Shown here piece by piece: positions 9,040 through 18,124 of a stretch of DNA of 64,000 nt. The DNA lies in contig NZ_QRGP01000001.1 in the NCBI RefSeq assembly GCF_003367235.1, positions 1,674,001 through 1,738,000 on the forward strand, read 5' to 3'. Made by a program: the position numbers and the translations under genes. The notes under the pieces are model-generated. The model ran no database searches. It was given only the letters and a program-made list of their open reading frames with translations, and was not told where the DNA came from. Source of the DNA: Sphingorhabdus pulchriflava. GTDB lineage: Bacteria; Pseudomonadota; Alphaproteobacteria; Sphingomonadales; Sphingomonadaceae. The number at the start of each line of letters is the position of its first letter. Position 1 is the first letter of the stretch.

Positions 9040-9507
9040 TCAGCCTAAAAGCCGGGGCGGGACCGTGCGGTTGACGACTTCGCGCAGGGCGAAGGCGGTC
9101 TCTATACGGGCTACTCTGGGCAGTCGCGCGATTTCCTGCCGGTGCACCCGTTCATAATCCTCAATCGAGGCCGCGCGGACGGTCAGATGATAATCGTTGC
9201 GCCCACTCATCAAATGGCAGCGTAATATGGAGGGGCTGGCGGCGACCGCATTTTCAAACGCTTCCATCGCCTCCTCGCTCTGGCTGTCGAGTGTGATCGT
9301 CACCATCACGGTCGCGCCCATGCCTAGCTTGCGCAAATTCACATCAGCACGATAACCTCGCAATATGCCAGCGTCTTCCAACGCCTTTTGCCGCCGTGAC
9401 GCGGCGCTTGGCGAAAGCCCCGCCGCTTCACCCAATTCCTGCTGCGTTGCCCGGCCATTGGCGACCAGCGCGCCAAGGATTTTGCGGTCTATCCTATCAA
9501 TCTGCAT
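9040..9507 (-). CDS. Lrp/AsnC family transcriptional regulator
   Basis: 155-residue feast/famine regulator. The N-terminal winged helix-turn-helix is visible (DRKILGALVANGRATQQELGE, then LSPSAASRRQKALEDAGI), followed by the RAM ligand-binding domain (CHLMSGRNDYHLTVRA). It is divergent from alanine dehydrogenase, across 133 bases. In many proteobacteria the regulator next to ald activates it in response to alanine or another amino acid; that role is inferred from position. Confidence 0.88.
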   Translation of the reverse strand: MQIDRIDRKILGALVANGRATQQELGEAAGLSPSAASRRQKALEDAGILRGYRADVNLRKLGMGATVMVTITLDSQSEEAMEAFENAVAASPSILRCHLMSGRNDYHLTVRAASIEDYERVHRQEIARLPRVARIETAFALREVVNRTVPPRLLG

Positions 9508-9600
9508 TTTTTGAGCGCCATTTCGTACAATAATGCGATATTACTGCACCATTCATTCTATATTGTCCATAATTTGCGCATTTCTTCTGCTCTTTGCGTG

Positions 9601-9627
9601 ATAAAAGCAGTACAACACCGCTTTTAT
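9601..9627. promoter_or_regulatory. Inverted repeat just upstream of ald, candidate operator
   Basis: ATAAAAGC (9601-9608) and GCTTTTAT (9620-9627) form a perfect 8-bp inverted repeat with an 11-base spacer, ending 13 bases before the ald ATG. Upstream, TTTGCG occurs twice (around 9574 and 9594). These are candidate sites for the divergent Lrp-type regulator, or a leader hairpin next to the ribosome-binding site. Confidence 0.4.
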
Positions 9628-9640
9628 GCAGGAGAGTATT

Positions 9641-10768
9641 ATGCGCATCGGCGTCCCCACTGAAATCAAGGTCCATGAATATCGCGTCGGCCTGACGCCC
9701 TCTGCCGTCCGCGAATATGTCGCACGTGGCCACAAGGTGATGGTACAGTCGGGCGCGGGTGCCGGCATCATGGCGACCGACGAAGCCTATAAAAAGGCGG
9801 GTGCAAAGATTGTCAAAACCGCGGAAGAAATCTTCGCCAAGGCCGAAATGGTGGTCAAGGTGAAAGAGCCCCAGCCAAACGAGTGGGTACAGTTACGCGA
9901 AGGCCAGTTGCTTTTCACCTATCTCCACCTCGCCCCCGATCCAAAACAGGCCAAGGGTCTGGTCAAATCGGGCTGCACAGCGATTGCCTATGAAACCGTG
10001 ACCGATGACAAGGGCACGCTCCCCCTGCTCGCTCCGATGAGCGAAGTCGCAGGCCGTCTGGCGATTGAAGCTGCAGGCGAGGCGATGCGCCGGTCTGAAG
10101 GCGGCGCAGGCATCCTGCTGGGCGGCGTACCAGGCGTTCCGGCCGGTCGCGTCACCGTCTTGGGCGGCGGCGTTGTCGGCACCCATGCCGCACGCATGGC
10201 GGTGGGTCTTGGTGCCGAGGTGACGATCGTCGACCGTTCGATCCCACGCCTTCGCCAGTTGGACGAGCTGTTTCATGGCCGCGTGCGCACCCGCTATTCG
10301 ACGCTCGACACCATCGATGCCGAGATCAGCGTTGCGGATGCCGTCATCGGTGCGGTTCTCATCCCCGGCGCCAGCGCACCCAAGCTCGTCACCCGCGCCA
10401 TACTGAAGCATATGAAGCCCGGCTCGGTCCTTGTGGACGTTGCGATTGACCAGGGCGGCTGCTTTGAAACCTCCAAGCCCACCACCCATGCCGAGCCAAC
10501 CTATGTCGTCGATGGCATCATCCATTATTGCGTTGCCAACATGCCGGGAGCGGTGCCGCAAACCAGCGCGGCCGCGCTGAACAATGCGACACTGCCTTAT
10601 GGTCTTGCGCTGGCGGACAAGGGTCTCGAGGCGTTGCACGCCCACAGCGAGATCGGTCGCGGGCTTCTCGCCGGCCTCAATGTCCACAAGGGCAAGGTGA
10701 CCAGCAAGGCGGTGGCCGAAAGCCTGAACATGAAGTTCGTCGACCCCGAGGTTGCACTGGCTGAATGA
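9641..10768 (+). CDS. ald: Alanine dehydrogenase
   Basis: NAD-dependent L-alanine dehydrogenase of 375 residues, converting alanine to pyruvate, ammonium and NADH. The N-terminus [20 protein letters not shown] is diagnostic, with the substrate-binding region later ([11 protein letters not shown]) and the Rossmann motif [17 protein letters not shown] near residue 170. I start at the ATG at 9641 because AGGAGAG precedes it; the ATG at 9626 lies over this site. Its likely partner is the omega-amino acid:pyruvate transaminase at 6767, which makes alanine. Confidence 0.95.
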   Translation: MRIGVPTEIKVHEYRVGLTPSAVREYVARGHKVMVQSGAGAGIMATDEAYKKAGAKIVKTAEEIFAKAEMVVKVKEPQPNEWVQLREGQLLFTYLHLAPDPKQAKGLVKSGCTAIAYETVTDDKGTLPLLAPMSEVAGRLAIEAAGEAMRRSEGGAGILLGGVPGVPAGRVTVLGGGVVGTHAARMAVGLGAEVTIVDRSIPRLRQLDELFHGRVRTRYSTLDTIDAEISVADAVIGAVLIPGASAPKLVTRAILKHMKPGSVLVDVAIDQGGCFETSKPTTHAEPTYVVDGIIHYCVANMPGAVPQTSAAALNNATLPYGLALADKGLEALHAHSEIGRGLLAGLNVHKGKVTSKAVAESLNMKFVDPEVALAE

Positions 10769-10777
10769 TTGCGCCAT

Positions 10778-10805
10778 CCTCCCTCTTGAGGACTTAAGAG
10801 GGAGG
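10778..10805 (+). terminator. Hairpin after ald overlapping the next gene's ribosome-binding site
   Basis: CCTCCCTCTT (10778-10787) pairs perfectly with AAGAGGGAGG (10796-10805) around an 8-base loop. It follows the ald stop by 9 bases. The right arm includes the purine-rich ribosome-binding site of the serine hydrolase starting at 10811, so folding could also hide that site. No U-tract follows. Confidence 0.5.
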
Positions 10806-10810
10806 GGAAC

Positions 10811-12133
10811 ATGCCCAAAAAGGCGATAATTGCAGCCGCAGCGATAGCTGTTGCGGCGTCAGGTGCGCAGGCACAAAGTGAGCGCAAACAGCTGGATGCT
10901 GCCGAAAGCGATCCAGCCAAGCTGGGCTGGATGCAGGGCACACCGCCGCCAGCTGACAAGCAGGTCAAGTTTGAGGACGGCAGCTATTTCCGCTTCCCGC
11001 AGCTGCGCTGGAGCTTTTCCAACTGGCGGCAATTCTTCCCGACCCTGCCACTGCATCGTGGCGATGCCCCCGTCCATGCCTTTCCACGTGCAGAGCGCGA
11101 TGATATCGACGCGCTGACCTTTACGCCGCTGAGCGGCGATAAGCCGATGAGCTGGAAAGAGGCGCTGGGCGCCAATTATACCGACGCTATTGTCGTGCTG
11201 CACAAGGGCAAGATTGTGTACGAACGCTATATGGGCGTGACTACTGCCGCGTCGCAGCACATCGCCTTTTCGGTCACCAAATCCTATATCGGCACGCTGG
11301 CTGCCAGCCTGACGGCAGAGGGCAAACTCGATCCTGCAAAGCTGGTCACCGATTATGTTCCCGAACTGGCGGATAGCGGCTTTGCAGGCGCGACCGTCCG
11401 CCAGGTTATGGATATGACGACCGGCATCGCTTTCGACGAAACATACACCAATGCTGACGCGGACATTATCAGACATGCCCGTGCCGGCCGCGCCGCGCCG
11501 CGACGCGCGGATTATAATGGCCCCGACGGATTTCTCGCCTTCCTGCCCACTATCGGCAAGCAGGGCGAACATGGGGAACGCTTCACCTATCGCACCGCCA
11601 ACAGCGACGCGCTCGGCTGGATCATCACCCGCGCCACCGGCATTCCAGTCCGCGAACAACTTGAACAGCGTTTCTGGTCAAAGCTGGGCATGGAACAGGA
11701 TGCCGCGCTTGTCGTCGACGCGCAGGGCACGCCCTTTGCAGGCGGCGGGCTGATGGTCTCGCTGCGTGATATGGCCCGTTTTGGCGAGATGATGCGGCAA
11801 GGCGGGAAATGGAATGGCCAACAGGTTGTTCCGGCAGCTGCCATTTCCGACATCACTAAAGGCGGCGGCAAGGCGGAGTTTGCCAAAAATGGCGCTTATC
11901 CCACCCTACCCGGCTGGTCCTATCGCAACCAATGGTGGGTTAGCCACAATGATCATGGCGCCTATATGGCGCGCGGCATTCACGGTCAGGCAATCTATAT
12001 CGATCCCAAGGCCGAAATGGTCATCGCCCGCTTTGCCTCGCATCCTGTAGCTGGCAATGTTGCGATCGATCCGACCTCCATCCCGGCCTATGAGGCCTTG
12101 GGACGTTTGCTGGCTGACGAGAAACGCAACTAG
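10811..12133 (+). CDS. Serine hydrolase, beta-lactamase class C family, exported
   Basis: 440-residue penicillin-binding-protein/class C-type hydrolase. A signal peptide is evident (KKAIIAAAAIAVAASGAQA-Q). The catalytic SxxK motif is SVTK (S154, K157), and YRTANSD near residue 260 is the likely tyrosine motif. Proteins of this family hydrolyse small esters or D-amino peptides, and the substrate cannot be predicted. It shares architecture with the second serine hydrolase at 19582-20790, for example in the C-terminal NQWWV and HGQAIYIDPKAEMVIARF segments. Confidence 0.85.
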   Translation: MPKKAIIAAAAIAVAASGAQAQSERKQLDAAESDPAKLGWMQGTPPPADKQVKFEDGSYFRFPQLRWSFSNWRQFFPTLPLHRGDAPVHAFPRAERDDIDALTFTPLSGDKPMSWKEALGANYTDAIVVLHKGKIVYERYMGVTTAASQHIAFSVTKSYIGTLAASLTAEGKLDPAKLVTDYVPELADSGFAGATVRQVMDMTTGIAFDETYTNADADIIRHARAGRAAPRRADYNGPDGFLAFLPTIGKQGEHGERFTYRTANSDALGWIITRATGIPVREQLEQRFWSKLGMEQDAALVVDAQGTPFAGGGLMVSLRDMARFGEMMRQGGKWNGQQVVPAAAISDITKGGGKAEFAKNGAYPTLPGWSYRNQWWVSHNDHGAYMARGIHGQAIYIDPKAEMVIARFASHPVAGNVAIDPTSIPAYEALGRLLADEKRN

Positions 12134-12750
12134 CGGATCACACCAATCGCATCAGGCGTCGGCATATTGTCGTCGGGGGACGGGATAGGCCCTCCCCCCA
12201 TCCAGACCGCCAGATTGGGTGACGTCTTTTCAACGACCGACGGGAATTTGATCAACAGCCATGCCGCGTCCGCCATCACGCGCGGTCCCGGATAGATCGC
12301 CTTGAATTCGGCCATCGTCATGCGACCGGTCTTGAAGCTCCAACCGCTGCCCGTCCCCGGAACAGACGCCCGGGTACGGCTATCATAGACGGTTGAGACC
12401 ATCTTCTGCATATCCTGCACCATCCACATCGACCCATCAAAAAAGGCCCCGGATCCCGGAGCTTCGCTTTCAAACACGATCAGGTCCCATTTGCCAAGTT
12501 CGCCCGCGGGTAGCTTCATGGCCTTTTCGAGCTGTGCTGCGCCCACCTTGCCAGCTTTGAAATCACGGACATAAACCGAATTGTAGAATCCAACCGCTGT
12601 GGAAATGCCATCCGGTTGCCCATGCACAGCAGCGCTTGTTACGGCAGCGTCATCCGCTTGCTTAGACGCCCATTGGACATTTTGCGCGAAAGCGCTGTGG
12701 GTTCCCAACACAGCCAACGCCGCAAAAAGCATGACCCGATTCGACCGCAT
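12130..12750 (-). CDS. Hypothetical exported protein, 206 aa
   Basis: Unknown function. The N-terminus is a signal peptide (MRSNRVMLFAALAVLGTHSAFAQ). The mature region has no motif I recognise; it is rich in Gly, Trp and Met (DGSMWMVQDMQKMV, GWSFKTGRMTMAEFKAIYPGP). The start at 12750 is fixed by AGGAGGGT upstream. A longer in-frame reading to 12930 is not real, since it runs through tRNA-Tyr. It converges with the serine hydrolase, overlapping by 4 bases. Confidence 0.7.
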   Translation of the reverse strand: MRSNRVMLFAALAVLGTHSAFAQNVQWASKQADDAAVTSAAVHGQPDGISTAVGFYNSVYVRDFKAGKVGAAQLEKAMKLPAGELGKWDLIVFESEAPGSGAFFDGSMWMVQDMQKMVSTVYDSRTRASVPGTGSGWSFKTGRMTMAEFKAIYPGPRVMADAAWLLIKFPSVVEKTSPNLAVWMGGGPIPSPDDNMPTPDAIGVIR

Positions 12751-12850
12751 ATACCCTCCTGTTTGCTCAATTAGTGGGCTTTGGCGCAAAAGGTTATGCG
12801 CTGCGCTACCCATTTGGATAGCAGCGAGATTTCTGGTTGCGAGAGTAAAA

Positions 12851-12936
12851 TGGTGGACAGGGCTGGATTCGAACCAGCGTACGGAAAACCGGGCAGATTT
12901 ACAGTCTGCTGCCTTTAACCACTCGGCCACCTGTCC
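12851..12936 (-). tRNA. tRNA-Tyr (GTA)
   Basis: An 86-base class II tRNA read on the minus strand. The acceptor stem is GGACAGG/CCTGTCC, with discriminator A and encoded CCA (12853-12851). The anticodon loop CTGTAAA gives anticodon GTA. A long variable arm and a T-arm with GGTTCGAATCC are visible. All stems pair well. Confidence 0.96.
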
Positions 12937-13080
12937 ACTTTCTGCGGGGCGTTGCGCAAGGCAAAGGGCCGGTCCCGAAGAAGAAGCGGCCTATTGGCGA
13001 AACGGCACTTGCCTGTCAATGCCTCAAGTGGGAAAGAGCGGGCATGAACCGAAATTTCTCCAGTCTTACAGGGCCCCAAC

Positions 13081-13851
13081 ATGTCATCGCATAAAAGCCA
13101 ACGCCGACGCGGTGCTGCACAGACCAGCGGCAATCCCAAATTCTGGGGGCGGCATGCGGTGGCCGCCGCGCTTGAAAATCCGGAGCGCCGCATCCTCAAA
13201 GTCTGGGCGACGCGCGAGGCGATGGCTTCGTTCGAGCTGCCGTCGGGCATCCCTTTTCAATTCTGCGAAGGCTCCGACCTCGCCCGATTCGTTCCCCGCG
13301 ACACCCCGCATCAGGGCATTGTTGCCGAAGTCGCGCCGCTTGAGGATGTCTGGTTGTCGGACGTGCTCGATGCACATGATGATGATGATCGGCCCATCCT
13401 GATACTCGACCAGATTACAGACCCGCACAATGTGGGTGCAATTTTCCGGTCCGCCGCCGCCTTTGACGCAATTGCCGTCGTGACGCAGGACCGGCATGCG
13501 CCCCCAGAGTCTGGCGTATTGGCCAAATCGGCATCGGGCGCTCTGGAAGTCGTGCCCTGGGTGCGCGTGGTCAATCTGGCCCGTGCACTCGACGAGATAG
13601 CCGAGCATAATTATTGGCGTATCGGGCTAACCGGCCATGCCGATGTCACGCTTGCGGAAGCACTGGCCCCATCCCGAAATGCGCTGGTGCTCGGCGCAGA
13701 GGGTGAAGGCATGCGCGCCAATATCGAGGATCATTGCGACCAGCTGGCCAAGCTGCCGATCAGTGAACAGATGGAAAGCCTCAACGTCTCCAACGCCGCA
13801 GCCATCGCGCTTTATGCCGCCGCGACCATGCGCCAATCGAAAGCTGACTGA
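13081..13851 (+). CDS. rlmB: TrmH/SpoU family 23S rRNA (guanosine-2'-O)-methyltransferase
   Basis: 256-residue SPOUT methyltransferase. It opens with a short basic tail, then FWGRHAVAAALENPERRI, the usual RlmB N-terminal substrate-binding domain. The three SPOUT knot motifs are present: NVGAIFRSA, LVLGAEGEGM and SLNVSNAAAIALY. It would methylate G2251 of 23S rRNA (E. coli numbering) if truly RlmB; other TrmH targets remain possible. The stop overlaps the next start by one base. Confidence 0.87.
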   Translation: MSSHKSQRRRGAAQTSGNPKFWGRHAVAAALENPERRILKVWATREAMASFELPSGIPFQFCEGSDLARFVPRDTPHQGIVAEVAPLEDVWLSDVLDAHDDDDRPILILDQITDPHNVGAIFRSAAAFDAIAVVTQDRHAPPESGVLAKSASGALEVVPWVRVVNLARALDEIAEHNYWRIGLTGHADVTLAEALAPSRNALVLGAEGEGMRANIEDHCDQLAKLPISEQMESLNVSNAAAIALYAAATMRQSKAD

Positions 13852-14993
13852 TGCATTTCAAGAAAATAGCCGCCATCGGCCTCGCCATTGTCGCACCGAT
13901 GAGCCTGTCGGGCTGCCTGCTTTTGCCCGGTGAGTTCAATTCGGAAATGACCCTGCTTGCCGATGGCGAGTTTTCGTTCAGCTACAAGGGGCAGATTCAG
14001 CTGGTCGGTCTGGCCAATCTGCTGAACGATACTCTCGACGCTGAGGGCGCCGGAACCGAATTTGCCGCATCCTGCTACGGCGCGCTTCCAGACGAAGCGA
14101 AGAGCGAGGAAGAGAAGAAAAAGGACAAGCGCAAACAGAAGGCTGAAGAAAAAGCCGCAGCCGACAGCGCAGTGGCAGAGGCGGCGCTTGCAGAAATCGG
14201 CAGCGCCGATGGCGGAACGGCCGCCTCGAAGACGTCACAGGAAAGCTATGACGGTGAAGACACAACCAGCGCAGCGGCTACGGTAGACGAAAGCGAAGCG
14301 GCAACCGCCGTCGAAGACGCAGCTGAAGCCGCAGCTGAAGCAGCGGCGGATGCGGCGGAAGCAATCAGCGACGACGATTATACCGAACGCGATTGCACAC
14401 CTGCAGAAGTCGAACAGCAAAAGAAAGAGTGGGACGAAACCCAGGCTGCCTCCAAAAAGGAAAAGGAGCAGGCCAAAAAGATGTTTGGCGCGATGCTTGG
14501 CGGTATCGACCCTAGCAACCCGAAGACCATCGAACGCTTTACCAAGGAAGTCGAGCGACTGGCGGCGTGGAACAAGGTCGAGCATCTGGGAAATGGTGTT
14601 TTCATGATCGATTATTCGACCAAAGGGAAATTGGCCGACGACTTCGCCTTTCCCGTGATACCCCGTTATGCGCTGGGTAGTCCTATGATCCACATCACCC
14701 GCTGGGATAACGGCCGGGTACGGATCGAAGCGCCGACCTTTCACAATGATGCCGACGTTTCGTTGATGGCACTCATGGGATCAGGATCGATGATCCCCGG
14801 CATGGGAGGCGCGAAAAAGAACCTCGAACCGGTCGAGGTCAAAGGCACTTTCACAATTCGCACCAATGCCCGGATTTTGGCCAACAACACCGATGAGGGA
14901 CCGGCAGACGAGGGCGGCATGCAGATATTGCGGTGGGATATCGGCCCCAAAACCTTCGGCCCGCCTATGGCGTTGCTGAAGCTGGTCAACTAA
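13851..14993 (+). CDS. Hypothetical lipoprotein with Ala/Glu-rich central region
   Basis: 380-residue predicted lipoprotein of unknown function. The lipobox is LSGC (cysteine near residue 22). Residues about 80-200 are low-complexity, first Lys/Glu-rich (EEEKKKDKRKQKAEEKA), then Ala/Glu/Asp-rich with repeated AEAA; probably an extended or coiled linker. The C-terminal part is ordered (FMIDYSTKGKLADDFAFPVI, ITRWDNGRVRIEAP). The ATG overlaps the rlmB stop by one base and its stop overlaps the glycosylase start by one base, so the three are one translationally coupled operon. Confidence 0.75.
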   Translation: MHFKKIAAIGLAIVAPMSLSGCLLLPGEFNSEMTLLADGEFSFSYKGQIQLVGLANLLNDTLDAEGAGTEFAASCYGALPDEAKSEEEKKKDKRKQKAEEKAAADSAVAEAALAEIGSADGGTAASKTSQESYDGEDTTSAAATVDESEAATAVEDAAEAAAEAAADAAEAISDDDYTERDCTPAEVEQQKKEWDETQAASKKEKEQAKKMFGAMLGGIDPSNPKTIERFTKEVERLAAWNKVEHLGNGVFMIDYSTKGKLADDFAFPVIPRYALGSPMIHITRWDNGRVRIEAPTFHNDADVSLMALMGSGSMIPGMGGAKKNLEPVEVKGTFTIRTNARILANNTDEGPADEGGMQILRWDIGPKTFGPPMALLKLVN

Positions 14994-15616
14994 TGGGGCT
15001 CACGGCGGATCAGATCAAATACTCGCTCGATACGCTGGCGGGTCAGGAAAAGCGCTTTGCCATTGCATTGGAGCAGGCGGGCTATCCCGAACCGCGCATC
15101 CGCGAGCGCGGCTATACGACCCTGCTGCGCACGATCGTCGGCCAACAGGTCAGCGTCGCTGCCGCTTCATCGATGTGGAACAAGTTGGCCGCCAAGCTGG
15201 GCGAGGACTGCGCGCCGCAGAAGTTGCTGGCCGAAGATTTCGACAGTCTGCGCGCGTGCGGCCTCAGCCGCCAGAAACAGGGCTATGCGCGTAGTCTTGC
15301 CGAACTGGTCGTTTCAGGCGCGCTGCCGCTCGATGCACTGCCCGAGGATGACGAAGAAGCGATCGCCTATCTGACCAAGGTCAAAGGCATTGGCCGCTGG
15401 TCTGCCGAAATCTATCTGCTCTTCGCCGAAGGTCGCCCTGACATATGGCCAGCGGGCGATCTGGCGGTGCAGGAAGGCGTCAAGCGCATCCTGTTGCTCG
15501 ACGAGCGCCCGACCGAAAAACCGACACGAGAAGTGGCCGAAGCCTGGCGTCCACACAGGGGCGCTGCGGCGATCTTTACCTGGCACTATTATGCGACGGG
15601 TTTTGAAGCGATTTGA
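14993..15616 (+). CDS. DNA-3-methyladenine glycosylase (AlkA-like, HhH-GPD)
   Basis: 207-residue base-excision glycosylase. The family core is clear: TIVGQQVS at the start of the substrate pocket, then the helix-hairpin-helix VKGIGRWSAEIYLLFA, and the catalytic aspartate in WPAGDLAVQEG. It would excise alkylated purines. It lacks the N-terminal TBP-like domain of E. coli AlkA, as many short homologues do. The start at 14993 overlaps the preceding stop (TAATG), which sets it over the longer in-frame option at 14933. Confidence 0.87.
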   Translation: MGLTADQIKYSLDTLAGQEKRFAIALEQAGYPEPRIRERGYTTLLRTIVGQQVSVAAASSMWNKLAAKLGEDCAPQKLLAEDFDSLRACGLSRQKQGYARSLAELVVSGALPLDALPEDDEEAIAYLTKVKGIGRWSAEIYLLFAEGRPDIWPAGDLAVQEGVKRILLLDERPTEKPTREVAEAWRPHRGAAAIFTWHYYATGFEAI

Positions 15617-15619
15617 TAG

Positions 15620-16132
15620 TTAAAGCCGCAAAGTCGGATTCAGCGTCATCATTTCCAGCACAAACGACTTCGGCTTTTTGAAAAACTTGCTCTTCCGGTT
15701 GACTGACAGCCCGAGAAGGGCTGCAGCCTCCATCACGAAATGGACGCAATTGCGTTTGTTCAAACTATAGCTTTTGCCCGACATGCTGCGCCAGCGTTCG
15801 ACATGATCGATCAGTTTGCGATATTCTGCATCCGACAGGCGCAAGGTGAAATGCGGGTTGCTGCGCGACACATATTTCGCATCCTTGGTCTCGATCATGC
15901 CTTTGACCGAACCCATCAGAATCGCAGGCGAAACACTGACTGCGGTGAACCCGTAATTGGTATCAACCTTTTCGCCGGTCGCATCGACAGTCCCCTTCAG
16001 CCGGATGAAGGCATGGGGGAAATAGTCCCCGAAATCATGGCTGTAAAAGGTTGCGACGACCTCCGCACGGGCCTGTCCCGGCGTTGTTGCCAGTAACAAT
16101 GCGAGCAGGGTTGAGAAGAGTAATCGAAACAT
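15620..16132 (-). CDS. Hypothetical exported protein with possible permuted NlpC/P60-like motif
   Basis: About 170 residues with a signal peptide (MFRLLFSTLLALLLATTPGQARA). The mature part has FPHAFIRLKG early and KRNCVHFVMEAA late. This order, His then Asn-Cys-x-His-Phe, resembles the permuted NlpC/P60-LRAT type of papain fold. That reading is an inference from a short motif. Starts at 16138 (ATG CTC ATG) and 16132 are both possible; a longer frame to 16177 lies over GGAGGG. It converges with the glycosylase gene. Confidence 0.6.
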   Translation of the reverse strand: MFRLLFSTLLALLLATTPGQARAEVVATFYSHDFGDYFPHAFIRLKGTVDATGEKVDTNYGFTAVSVSPAILMGSVKGMIETKDAKYVSRSNPHFTLRLSDAEYRKLIDHVERWRSMSGKSYSLNKRNCVHFVMEAAALLGLSVNRKSKFFKKPKSFVLEMMTLNPTLRL

Positions 16133-16244
16133 GAGCATAGGTAGAGGCTGAATATCGCCCTCCATTCCATGCTGCAAGTAGGGGTTGACCCGGCGGGCGA
16201 ATTGCTGTGCTTACAGCGATGCAAATAAGAGGGAGAGTCGAGCC

Positions 16245-17057
16245 ATGTCCAGCAACCGCAAAAGCATCTTCGTAACCGGCGCCGCGTCGGGCCTAGGTCG
16301 CGAAGTATCGCGCTATTTTGCCGAAAAGGGCTGGTTCGTCGGTCTGGCCGATGTCAACGACGCAGGCCTCAAGGAAACCGCGGATATGCTGCCCGCCGGT
16401 CAGTGGTCGATCCACAAGCTTGACGTCACCAACCGCCCGCAATGGAAAGCGGCGGTGGCCGAATTCGCCAAACACACGGGCGGCAAGATGGACGTGCTGT
16501 TCAACAACGCCGGTGTTGGCACCGGCGGGCCAATCCAGGATATGACCGACGAAGATATCGACCGGATGATTGCGATCAATGTAACCGGCGTCATCAACGG
16601 TATCCGCGCTGGATTCCCTTATCTGCAGGCAACGCCCAATAGCTGTGTACTCAACACGGCGTCAGCGGCGGGAATTTACGGGTCTGCTGGCCTCAGTGTA
16701 TATAGCGCAACCAAATTCGCAGTGCGCGGCCTGACCGAGGCACACGACATTGAATGGCGCGAACTGGGCATCAAGGCGCGTTCGCTAATGCCCGGTTTCA
16801 TCGATACTAATATCATCGGCGCGGTTGCGCCCGGATCAAACCAGACAGGAAAGCAGCGTCTTGAAGAAGCGGGCATCGAGGTCAGCCCTGTTTCGATCAT
16901 CGGTCCCGCCGCTTGGGAAGCTGTGCACGGGGACAAGGTGCACACGCCCGTCAACAAACTGGCAAAACAACTCGCCTTCGCCGCGCGCTGGTTCCCGGGT
17001 CGCTTGCGCAGACAGTTGTCGACGATGCAGGGTATCGAGACGGTGGTGAAGAACTGA
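16245..17057 (+). CDS. Short-chain dehydrogenase/reductase (SDR)
   Basis: Classical SDR of 270 residues. The cofactor motif is VTGAASGLGRE (TGxxxGxG), with NNAG at FNNAGVG and the catalytic tetrad from NTASAAG and YSATK. An acidic residue after the second strand (LADVND) suggests NAD preference. The substrate is unknown. The ATG at 16245 follows AGAGGGAGAG; upstream codons in the longer frame look non-coding. Confidence 0.88.
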   Translation: MSSNRKSIFVTGAASGLGREVSRYFAEKGWFVGLADVNDAGLKETADMLPAGQWSIHKLDVTNRPQWKAAVAEFAKHTGGKMDVLFNNAGVGTGGPIQDMTDEDIDRMIAINVTGVINGIRAGFPYLQATPNSCVLNTASAAGIYGSAGLSVYSATKFAVRGLTEAHDIEWRELGIKARSLMPGFIDTNIIGAVAPGSNQTGKQRLEEAGIEVSPVSIIGPAAWEAVHGDKVHTPVNKLAKQLAFAARWFPGRLRRQLSTMQGIETVVKN

Positions 17058-17058
17058 G

Positions 17059-17166
17059 CACTCTCCCCTCCCGCTTACGGGAGGGGCTGGGGGAGTGTCT
17101 GAAACGACCGACGGCTCGCTTCGCTCGCATCCTCCCTTAATCCCGCCCGCAAGCGGGAGGAAGAAA
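17059..17166. repeat. Intergenic REP-like palindromic element
   Basis: Between the SDR and phhB-like genes lie two GC-rich hairpins: CCCCTCCCG-CTTA-CGGGAGGGG (17065-17086), and CCCGC-CCGCAA-GCGGG near 17143. They are separated by GCTCGCTTCGCTCGC. Elements with this structure recur between genes in alphaproteobacteria and often sit between convergent genes, as here. It may also work as a bidirectional terminator. Copy number cannot be judged from the window. Confidence 0.55.
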
Positions 17167-17457
17167 CTAGGCGAACCTATCAATCGCGGTCGCTAACGCA
17201 ATGTCGCGTTCGGACAATCCACCCGCATCATGGGTGGTCAGCAAAATTTCGACGCGGTTGTATACATTGAACCATTCAGGGTGGTGATCGGCCTTCTCGG
17301 CAAGGATCGCCACCCGGCTCATGAAACCAAAAGCTTCGGCAAAATCCGCAAAACGGAATGTGCGCTTGATACCCCGCGCTTCGGCATCATAGCTCCAGCC
17401 GGGCAATCCAGCCAAAGCGGCCTCGCGTTCGCTTGCGTCCAGTTCCCGAACAGCCAT
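17167..17457 (-). CDS. phhB: Pterin-4a-carbinolamine dehydratase
   Basis: 96-residue dehydratase that recycles the pterin cofactor of aromatic amino-acid hydroxylases. The family signature HHPEW is present in [17 protein letters not shown], together with LPGWSYD near the N-terminus. The length fits the family. The ATG at 17457 follows GGAGAGTGAG; a longer frame to 17508 overlaps the divergent ccmA start. No aromatic hydroxylase is visible nearby, so another role is possible. Confidence 0.88.
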   Translation of the reverse strand: MAVRELDASEREAALAGLPGWSYDAEARGIKRTFRFADFAEAFGFMSRVAILAEKADHHPEWFNVYNRVEILLTTHDAGGLSERDIALATAIDRFA

Positions 17458-17506
17458 CTCACTCTCCTGCCTTTGCTTTTTGCGCGCGCCGTGCCTATGT
17501 CGCGCC

Positions 17507-18124
17507 ATGCCGCACAGTCAAGCCGCATCGCCAAGCATCGCATTGCACCGAGTAGCCATCATACGCGGCAGCCGGGTGATCCTGCGCGATTTTGATCTGG
17601 AGGTTGAAAGCGGCGAACTGATCTGGGTGCGCGGCGCCAATGGCAGCGGCAAGTCGACCTTGTTCCGGGCACTTTCCGGCCTGCTTTCGGTCGCATCGGG
17701 GGAGGTCAGCATCAGCGGCGCGATTGCTCTTTGCGATGACAATCTTGCCCTGGACCTTGACCAGCCGCTCGAAAAAGCGATCCGTTTCTGGACGGACCTT
17801 GACGGCATCGAACCGGCAAGGCTGGAATTTGCACTCGAAACGCTCGACCTGATCGGTTTGGCAGAATTGCCAGTGCGGCTTTTATCTGCCGGACAAAAAC
17901 GTCGCGGCGCATTGGCGCGGCTCTTGGCCAGCGAAGCGCCGATCTGGCTGCTCGACGAACCCTATAATGGCCTCGATCAGGCTAATGTCGCCCGTCTGGA
18001 TGCGGCGCTGTCCCGCCATACCGAAAAAGGTGGAATCGCACTGGTTGCGTCGCACATTGCACCAACCGTCAATGTCGCCCGCAGCCTTGTTATCGACCGA
18101 CCACGGACGGAAATGGCCGCATGA
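17507..18124 (+). CDS. ccmA: Heme exporter ATP-binding protein CcmA
   Basis: 205-residue ABC ATPase of the cytochrome c maturation system, thought to energise release of holo-CcmE. Walker A is GANGSGKST, the signature [15 protein letters not shown], and Walker B IWLLDEP. It overlaps ccmB by 4 bases (ATGA), which supports the assignment. The ATG at 17507 is preferred to an in-frame TTG at 17480. Confidence 0.9.
   Translation: MPHSQAASPSIALHRVAIIRGSRVILRDFDLEVESGELIWVRGANGSGKSTLFRALSGLLSVASGEVSISGAIALCDDNLALDLDQPLEKAIRFWTDLDGIEPARLEFALETLDLIGLAELPVRLLSAGQKRRGALARLLASEAPIWLLDEPYNGLDQANVARLDAALSRHTEKGGIALVASHIAPTVNVARSLVIDRPRTEMAA

Noticed and set aside
12751-12930. 60-codon N-terminal extension of the exported protein at 12130-12750
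   Set aside because: It translates through tRNA-Tyr, while a strong AGGAGGGT site and a signal peptide fix the start at 12750.
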